From NCBI GenBank assembly GCA_036374795.1, contig DASUTC010000192.1:1-53122 (forward strand): DNA of 53,122 nt, in the 5' to 3' direction. This DNA is from Herpetosiphonaceae bacterium (lineage in GTDB: Bacteria; Chloroflexota; Chloroflexia; Chloroflexales; Kallotenuaceae). A program made the translations under genes and the position numbers. Of the stretch, positions 42,239 through 51,200 are shown piece after piece. Numbering within the stretch: the stretch's first letter is position 1; each line of letters opens with the position of its first letter. The notes below the pieces were generated by a model, which did not search any database, had not been told where the DNA came from, and saw only the letters and a program-made list of their open reading frames with translations.

Positions 42239-45200
42239 TTACACGTCTCCTATCGATTTCCGAATGATGTCAGTAATATTATCGAGGCTATCCTGGCTCC
42301 ACTCGAACTCGGCGAAGTCGGACGGCGTGTACGCGCCCGCCTCCGGCGCGAGGCAGTGGCCGATCAGCGCCTGGAGCGTATCCAGGTAGGTGTACGCCAG
42401 ATCCTCGATCGTCGTGCGGCGGTACAGGTGCGGGCTGTAGGCCAGCTCTAGCTGCAATTGCCCGCCGATGATCGCGGCGTTGATCTCAAGCAGGTAGGAT
42501 CGCCGGGCAGATGGGCTGCGCTCCGGCCCACGCGACTCCTTCGCCAGGGCAAAGGGCGATTCCTCAGGCAGGATCTGATCGAGCTGGCCCATGTAGTTGA
42601 ATATCACCTGGGCCTGCGGCAGCGCATGAAGCTGCTCGCGCAGCGCGGCATCCTGGCTGAGATAGCGGAGTATGCCGTAGCCAACGCCTCGGCGCGGCAG
42701 CTCGCGCAGTTGCTCTTTGACCGCCACGATCGCCTCGCCGGTGCCGTGCGTATGGCGCAGATCCAGCACAACCGGGAAGAGCGAGGTAAACCAGCCGACG
42801 GTGCGCGATACGTCCACATCGCCAAACAGATCCTCGCGTCCATGGCCTTCCAGATTGAGCAGCATCGTCTGCCTGCCGGTCCAGTCGGCGAACGTCTGGG
42901 CCAGCGCGGTCAGCAGCAGATCGTTGATCTGCGTGTTGTATGCCTGCGGCGCGTCCTGAAGCAGGGCGCGCGTCTCCTCGGCGCTCAGCTTGACCGCCAC
43001 GCGCTGCGTCGACTCCTCGGTATTCGCGCGCTCGTCCGCGCCGTCTACGGGCAGCGGAGGCAGCGCCGACCACGGTCGCGTGGTCCAGTAGTCGCGCTCG
43101 GCCAGCAGCTCCGGCGCCTGGGCAAACGCTTGCAGCCGCTCGGCCCAGTGCTTGAACGCGGTGCTCTTGGCGGGCAGCGCTACGGCCTGGCCTTGGCTGA
43201 GCTGCTCGTAGACGGTCTGAAGATCGTCGAGCAGGATGCGCCACGAGACGCCATCGACGGCCAGGTGATGGATCACCAGCAGCAGGCGCGCCGGCTGATC
43301 GGGGCCGAGGTCGAAGTACGTCGCGCGCAGCAGCGGGCCATGGGTCAGATCGAGGCTGGCCTGCGCCGCCGCCGCGTGCTGCGTGATCGCCTCGGCCTGC
43401 TCAGAGGCGGGCACGGCGGAAAGATCGACGACGGACACGAGCGGCTGCGATGTGATGGCGGCGTTGTGCTGCTGCCAGCCGTGGGCGTCGTGGATGAAGC
43501 GCAGCCGCAGCGCGTCGTGGTGGGCCGCAAGCTGCTGCATGGTCGGCTCCAGCAGCGCCGGATCGAGCGGCTGGCGAGCCTCCAGCAGGACCGCCTGATT
43601 CCAGTGGTGGGGCGCGTCAAACTGCTGCTCGAAGAACCACTGCTGGATCGGCGTCAGCGGCACCGCGCCTGTCACGACTCCCTGCTCGGCCTGTACCGCC
43701 GGTCCCGTGCCGATCACCGCCGCCAGCTCCGCGATCGTGCGGTGCTGGAAGATCTGCGCGGGCGATAGCCGCAGCCCGGCCTCGTTGGTGCGCGCCACGA
43801 CTTGCAGACTCAAGATCGAGTCACCGCCCAGCTCAAGGAAGTTGTCATGGATGCCGACCTGTTCCAGGCCAAGCACCTGCTTCCAGATCGCGGCCAGCGT
43901 CTCCTCGACCTGGGTGTGCGGCGCGGCAAAGGTTGCCTCTAGCTCTGGCCGAGCGCTGTCGGGCGCAGGCAGCGCTTTGCGATCGACCTTGCCGTTGGGC
44001 GAGAGCGGCAGCGCGTCGAGGAAGACGAACACCGACGGCACCATGTACTCCGGCAGCGTCGGCTCCAGGAAACGCCGCAGCTCGCTGACGCTTAGCTCGG
44101 CTGCCCCGTTGTGCCGCTGTTCCACCACGTACGCGACGAGTCGCGCGTCCGGGTGCCCGCTGGCGGGCGGCGGGTCCTGCCGCGCCAGGACCACCGCCTC
44201 GCGCACCTGCGGATGCTGGCCCAGCGCCGTCTCGATCTCGCCCAGCTCGATGCGGAAGCCACGCACCTTGACCTGGAAGTCCAGCCGCCCCAGGTACTCG
44301 ATCGCGCCGTCAGGCAGAGAGCGCGCCAGGTCGCCGGTCTTGTAGAGCCGGGCGTTGGGCGTCTGGCTGAAGGGATCGGGGATGAACTTCTCGGCGGTCA
44401 GCGCGGGACGGCGATGATAGCCGCGCGCAAGCTGGATGCCGCCGATGTGCAGCTCACCGGGCACGCCGATGGGCACGGGGTGCAGGTGGCGATCGAGCAG
44501 GTAGATCTGCGTATTCGCCACCGGATAGCCGATCGGTACGGTGTGGAGCGCGCGGTCGGGCGCACACGGCCAGAAGGTGACGTCGACGGCAGCCTCGGTG
44601 GGACCGTACAGGTTGTGCAGCTCGGCATCCAGCCGCGCGAAGAAACGCTGTTGGAGCGCCAGCGGCAGCGCCTCGCCGCTACAGATCACGCGGCGCAGGG
44701 ACGTGCAGCGGTCGAGATCGCGCTCTTCAAGGAAGACCTGCAACATCGAGGGCACGAAGTGCAACGTCGTGATCCGCTCGCGCGCGATCAGCTCGACCAG
44801 ATAGGCCGGGTCTTGATGGCCGCCGGGCTTGGCGACGACGAGGGTCGCACCCGTGAGCAGCGGCCAGAAGAACTCCCAGACCGAGACATCGAAGCTGAAG
44901 GGCGTTTTTTGTAGCACGCGGTCGCTGGGCGTGAGCTGGTAGGCATCCTGCATCCAGAGCAGGCGATTGACGATCGCCTGGTGGGTGTTCATCGCGCCCT
45001 TGGGCTGCCCGGTCGAGCCGGAGGTGTAGATCATGTAGGCCAGGTTGGCGGCGCGAACGGCGCTGGCCGGGTTCGTATCGGGCTGCCGGGCGATGCGCTC
45101 CCACTCGGTATCGACCCGGAGCACCTGCGCGGCATGGGCCGGGAGCACGGCCTCGATGTGCTGCTGCGTGAGCAGCACGGGCGCGGCGGCATCTTCGAGC

Positions 45201-48200
45201 ATGAAGGCGAGGCGCTCCTGGGGATAGCTGGGATCGAGCGGGACGTAGGCACCGCCCGCCTTGAGCACCGCCAGCAAGCTGACCACCAGCTCCAGCGAGC
45301 GCTCCATGCACACGGCCACGCGCGTCTCGCCCTGAGGGCACCCGCCAACGCCCATCGCCCGCAGGGCATGCGCGAGCTGGTTGGCGCGGGCGTTCAATGC
45401 GGCATAGGTGAGCTGTCGATCCTCAAAGACCAGCGCAACCGCGTCGGGCGTACGCTGGGCCTGCTGCTCGATCAGCGTGTGCAGGCAGACATCCTGCGGA
45501 TAATCCGCCGCCGTGGCGTTCCACTCGACGAGCACCTGCTGCCGCTCGTGCTCCGGCAGGACGGTCATCTTTGCCAGGGGCTGCGTCGGCGCGGCGATGA
45601 TCTGCTCGATCAGCACATGCAGATGCTGCTGCATGCGCTCGATCGTCGCCGCGTCGAAGCGGCTCGTGTCGTAGGTCATGGTGAATTGCAGCACCGGCTC
45701 CTGAAGCGCGATGATCGTCAGCGGGTAGTTGGTCTGGTCCAGGCTTTGCACATCGCTGATCGTCAGGCGACGCCGGGTGCTCGAAGGCTGGACCGCCGTG
45801 GCGACCGGATAGTTCTCGAAGACGACGATGCTCTCGAACAACGCCTGGCCGCGCGGCACGCTGCTCCAGCTCTGGATCTGCGCCAGCGGCGTGTACTCGT
45901 ACTGGCGTAGCTCGACCTGAAGCTCCTGAAGCTGGCCCAGCCACGATAGCAGCGTGGCATCGGGATCGACCCGGACGCGCACCGGCAGGGTATTGATGAA
46001 CAGCCCGACCATCTGCTCCACGCCGATCAGGTCGGCGGGCCGTCCCGCGACGGTCGCGCCGTAGACGATGTCCTGCTCGCCGCTGTAGTGGCTCAGCAGG
46101 AGCGCCCACGCGCCCTGCACGAGAGTGTTCATCGTCAGGCCGTGCTGCCGTACCAGCTCTTGCAATGCCAGGCTGGTCGCCTCACTCACCGCGAACGTGA
46201 GCGATGCCTGGTCCGATGTGACGCTCGCGGCGGAGCGTCGATCCACGCCAAACGGCGTCGGCGCGGTAAAGCCGACCAGCAGTTGCCTCCAGAACGCCTC
46301 GGCCTGCGCCAGGTCTTGCTGCTGAAGCCAGGCGATATAGTCGCGGTAGGGGCGGATCTGCGGCAGTTGGAGCGTTTCGTCCTGGACAATCAGCTCGTAG
46401 GAGTGAAAGACCTCGTTGAAGATCAGCGGCAGCGACCAGCCATCCAGCAGCACGTGATGGTGGCTCCACACGAAGTCGTAGCTCTCCGCGCCGACCTGGA
46501 AGAGCGCCAGTCGCAGCAGCGGCGCTGCGTGGAGCGCGTAGCCCCGCTGTCGATCGTCGTCGAGGAACGCCCTCAGCTCGGCGGCTTGCTCGTCCGCGCT
46601 GAGATGCCGCCAATCCTCGATCTGCCACGGGATCTCGACGCGCCGCCGCACGAGTTGCAGCGGCCTGTCCAGCCCTTCCCAGGCAAACTCGGTGCGGAAG
46701 ATCGCGTGGCGCTCGACGACGGTCGCCCACGCCTGCTGGAAGGCAGCGATGTCGAGCGGTCCCGTAAGTCGGCAGGCGATCTGCTCGACATAGACGCCGG
46801 TTCCCTCCGTATAGACGGTATGGAAGATCATGCCCTGCTGCACCGGCGAGAGCGGGTACAGGTCTTCGATCTGCCGATCGCGGCTCAGCACGCGGTCGAG
46901 CGCGGCCTGATCGACGCGGGCCAGCGGGAAGTCCGAGGGCGTGTAGCCACCGGCATCCGGCGACAGGCAGTGCGCGATCAACGAGCGGAGCGCGCGCTCA
47001 TAGGCCGCTACCAGCCGCTCGATCGTGCTGCGCTCGTGGCGGTTGGCGCTGTAGGCCCATTCCAGGTGGAGCTGCCCGCCCGCGACAAAGCCGGTCACTT
47101 CCAATTGATGCGCGCGCCGCTCGCGCGGGCTCTGGGTCGCGCCCGGAGATTCCGCCGCGACGCTGAGCCAGCCGTCGGAGGGCACGGCCTGATCGAGCTG
47201 ACCCAGGTAGTTGAAGCCGACCTCGGATGCCGGACGATCGCTGAGCTGCTCCTGGATCTCGGCGGGACCGAGGTGGCGCAGCAGGCCGTAGCCGATGCCG
47301 CGCTGCGGAATCTGGCGCAGACGCTCCTTGATCGCCTTGATCGCCCGACCCGGCTCGTGCGAGGCTTCCAGATCGAGCAGCACCGGGAAGATCGTGGTGA
47401 ACCAGCCGACCGTGCGCGACAGGTCTACACGCTCGAAGAGATCTTCGCGACCGTGGCCTTCGAGGTCGAGCCGCAGCGCATGATCGCCGGTCCACTCGCT
47501 CCAGGCCAGCATCAAGGCCGTCAGCAGCAGATCGTTGATCTGCGTGTGGTAGACCGGCGGCACGTCATGCAGCAGCGCGTGAGTCTCGTCGGCGCTGAGC
47601 GTGAGCTTGATCCGCGCCTCAGAAGCCGCCGTATTTACGCCGTCAGGATGATCGACCGGCATCGGCGCGACCGAGTGCTGCGCGACGTGCAGCCAGTAGT
47701 CGAGCTGATCGTGCAGCGCCGGAGCTTCTGCGTAGACCGAAAGACGCTCGGCCCAATATTTGAACGAGGTCGTCTTCGGCGGCAGCGCCACACCTGCGCC
47801 CTGGCTGAGCTGGGTGTAGGCGGTCTGGAGATCGGCCAGCACGATCGGCCAGGAAACGCCGTCGACGGCCAGGTGATGGATCGCCAGCAGCAGCCGACCG
47901 GGCTGGTCTGCGCCCAGGTCGATCGACGCGATCCTGAAGATCGGCCCGGCTGTCAGATCGAGGCTGCGCTGTACTTCGGTCGCGGCAGCGGTGATCGCGG
48001 TGCTCTGCCCGGCTACGGGCACCGCCGACAGGTCGATGGACGAGACGATCGACGATCCCGCCAGCGCCGCCTCAATCGTGACGATCTGCTGCTGCCAGCC
48101 CGACGGCGTCGGCGCATAGCGCAGCCGAAGCGCGTCATGGTGAGCCACGAGCTGCCGCGCCGCCTGTTCGAGCAGCGCCAGGTCGAACGGCTGCGACACC

Positions 48201-51200
48201 TGGAAGAGCATCGCCTGGTTGAAGTAGTTCGGCTCCGCCAGATCCAGCGCGAAAAAGTGCTGCTGAATCGGAGTCAGCGGCACGTCACCTGTCACCACGC
48301 CCTGCTCAGCCTCGGCGACAGCGCTGGTTTGGACCACGGTCGATAGCTCGGCGATCGTGCGGTGCTGAAAGAGCTGCTTGGGCGTCAGGTGCAGGCCGGC
48401 CTGATTGGCCCGCGCGATCACCTGAATCACCAGGATCGAATCGCCGCCGAGCGCAAAGAAGTTGTCGTGAATGCCGATCTGCTCGCGGCGCAGCACGTCG
48501 CCCCAGATCTGTGCGAGGGTGGCCTCGACGGACGTGCGCGGCGCGACAAAGGCCGTGCTCGTGCTGTGCTGGTCAAGATCCGGCGCGGGTAGCGCTTTGC
48601 GATCAAGCTTGCCGTGCTGTGTCAGCGGCAGCGCGTCCAGCACCACGAACGCCGCCGGGATCATATAATCGGGCAGCATCGCGCCCAGGCTATGGCGCAG
48701 CTCGTCGGTGCCGGGTATGTGCGCGCCCGGCTGCGGCACCAGATAGGCCACCAGCCCGCGTGTCTCGGCCTGGTGCTCCCAGACCAGCACCACGCTCTCC
48801 TGAATCGCGGGATGCTGCCGCAGCACCGCTTCGATCTCGGCCAGCTCGATGCGGAAGCCGCGCAGCTTGACTTGATGGTCGCTCCGACCAAGAAACTCGA
48901 TCGTGCCGTCCGGCAGGTAGCGCGCCAGATCGCCCGTGCGATACCAGCGCTGACCATCGATCTCTACAAACTTTTCGGCGGTCAGCTCCGGCTGGTGCAG
49001 GTAGCCGCGCGTGCGGCCCGCCCCACCCACATACAGCTCGCCGTGTACGCCGATCGGCACGAGCTGGCGGTTGGTGTCGTAGAGGCGGATCAGCACGTTG
49101 GGCAGCGGCGTGCCGATCGGGTGGCCGGTAAGCGTGTGGCCGCGTGGAGTGCTGTAGCTGGTGCAGATAATCGTGGCCTCGGTCGGGCCGTACAAGACCG
49201 TCACCTCAGCGCCGGGAAAGGCGTTCTGCATCGCGCTCAGCAGCTCGGCAGGAACGCTATCGCCGCCGACGAAGAGCTGGCGCATGATGGCGTAGTCAGT
49301 CGGCGACGCGGCGCTGGCGCGGGTCGCCAGGACGATCTGCCGCATCAGGCTAGGAACCGCATGCAGCCGCGTGCAGCGCCGGAGCGTCTGGCTGAAGCGC
49401 GGCAGATCGAGCACCTCGGCCTGGCTGACAATCAGCGCCGTGCCGCCTGCCAGCAGCGGATTGAAGAGCTCAAAGAGCGTGATGTCGAAGGCGATCGATG
49501 CGATCCAGGGCATGGTATCGTCGGCCTGAAAGCCGAAGCGTTCCTGGCTTGCCAGCAGCGTATTGCGCAGGCTGCCATGCTCCACTTGCACGGCTTTGGG
49601 CCGTCCTGTAGTACCCGACGTGTAGATCAGGTACGCCAGATCGCTCGCTTTTGCCCCGCTGATTGGGTCAGTGTTGGGCCATGCGGCAATGGCAGGCGCG
49701 GCGTCCAGGCAGACGACCTGCGCGCCCTGGCTGGTATCCTCCAGGTGCAGCGTCTCGGCAAGCTCCTGCTGCGTGACGATCACCGGCACCTGCGCATCTT
49801 GCACCTGGAACGCCAGGCGCGCCTGCGGATAGGCCGGATCGAGGGGCACGTACGCGCCGCCCGCCTTGAGGATGCCCAGCAGCCCGACGACCAGATCGAG
49901 CGAGCGGTGCAGGCAGAGGCCGACGCGCACCTCTGGCCCAACGCCGCATGAGCGCAGATGATGCGCCAGTTGATTCGCGCGGGCGTTCAGCTCCGCATAG
50001 GTAAGCTGCGTATCCTCAAAGATCACGGCGACGGCATCCGGCGTGCGCGCCGCCTGCTGCGCGATCAGCTCATGGATCAGGTGAGCGTCTGGATAGGTCG
50101 CTGTCGGGCCATTCCAGTCGACCAGCAGCTTCTGGCGCTCATCATCGGCCAGAAACGACAGATCGCTGATCCGCTGTTCGGGATCGGCGACGCATTGCTC
50201 AAGCAGCCGCTCGAAATGCCCGACCAGGCGCGTGATCGTCGCGGCCTCGAACAGATCGGTGTTGTACTGGACGAAGCCGAAGATACCGCTCTCGATCTCG
50301 ATCAGCTCAAAGGCCAGATCGAACTTCGCGGTTTCGGTCGGCATGTCGACCGTCGTGAGCGTCAGGTCGCCGAGCTTGAACGTGGACATCGGCGCGTTCT
50401 GGAGGATAAACATCACCTGGAACAGCGGGTGTCGACTGATGTCCTGCTCGTACTCGGCAATCTCGACGACCTGCTCGAAGGGCAGGTCTTGATGCGCGTA
50501 CGCTCCCAGCGCGACCTCGCGCACGCGCTGAAGCAGATCCGCAAACGAGGGATCGCCCGACAGGTCGGTGCGCAGCACGAGCGTGTTGATGAAGCAGCCG
50601 ATCAGGCGCTCGACCTCGCCGTGGTGCCGGTTGGCGATCGGCGATCCGATCACCAGATCGGTCTGGCCGGTGTAGCGGTAGAGCAGCGTGTTAAGGCCGC
50701 TCAGCAGGGTCATAAACAGCGTCGTGCCCGCGCTGCGGCTGAGCTGCATCAGCCCATCAAGCAGCGGCTTGGGAAAGTAGATGCTCTGCTTCGCGCCGCG
50801 ATAGGTGCGGATCGGCGGGCGAGGATGATCGGTGGGCAGATTCAGTGCCGGAATCTCGCCGCTGAGCTGCTGCTTCCAGTAGGCTTGCTGTGCCTCCAAG
50901 ACCTCGCCTTGCAGCCACTCGCGCTGCCAGGCGGCATAATCGGCGTACTGGATCGGCAGCTCCGGCAGCAGACTGGCTTCCAGAGCCGATGGGCTCGTGC
51001 TGAGCGCGCCGTAGAGCGCCGCCATCTCCTGGATCAGAACGCCGATCGACCAGCCATCCGAGATGATATGGTGCATCATCACCATCACCACATGGTCGTG
51101 CTCGGCGTGCTTGAAGATCAGCGCGCGGATCAGCGGACCAGTGGCGAGATCGAAGGGCCGCCGCGTTTCCTCAGAGCCGATGCGCAACATCTGCGCCCGC

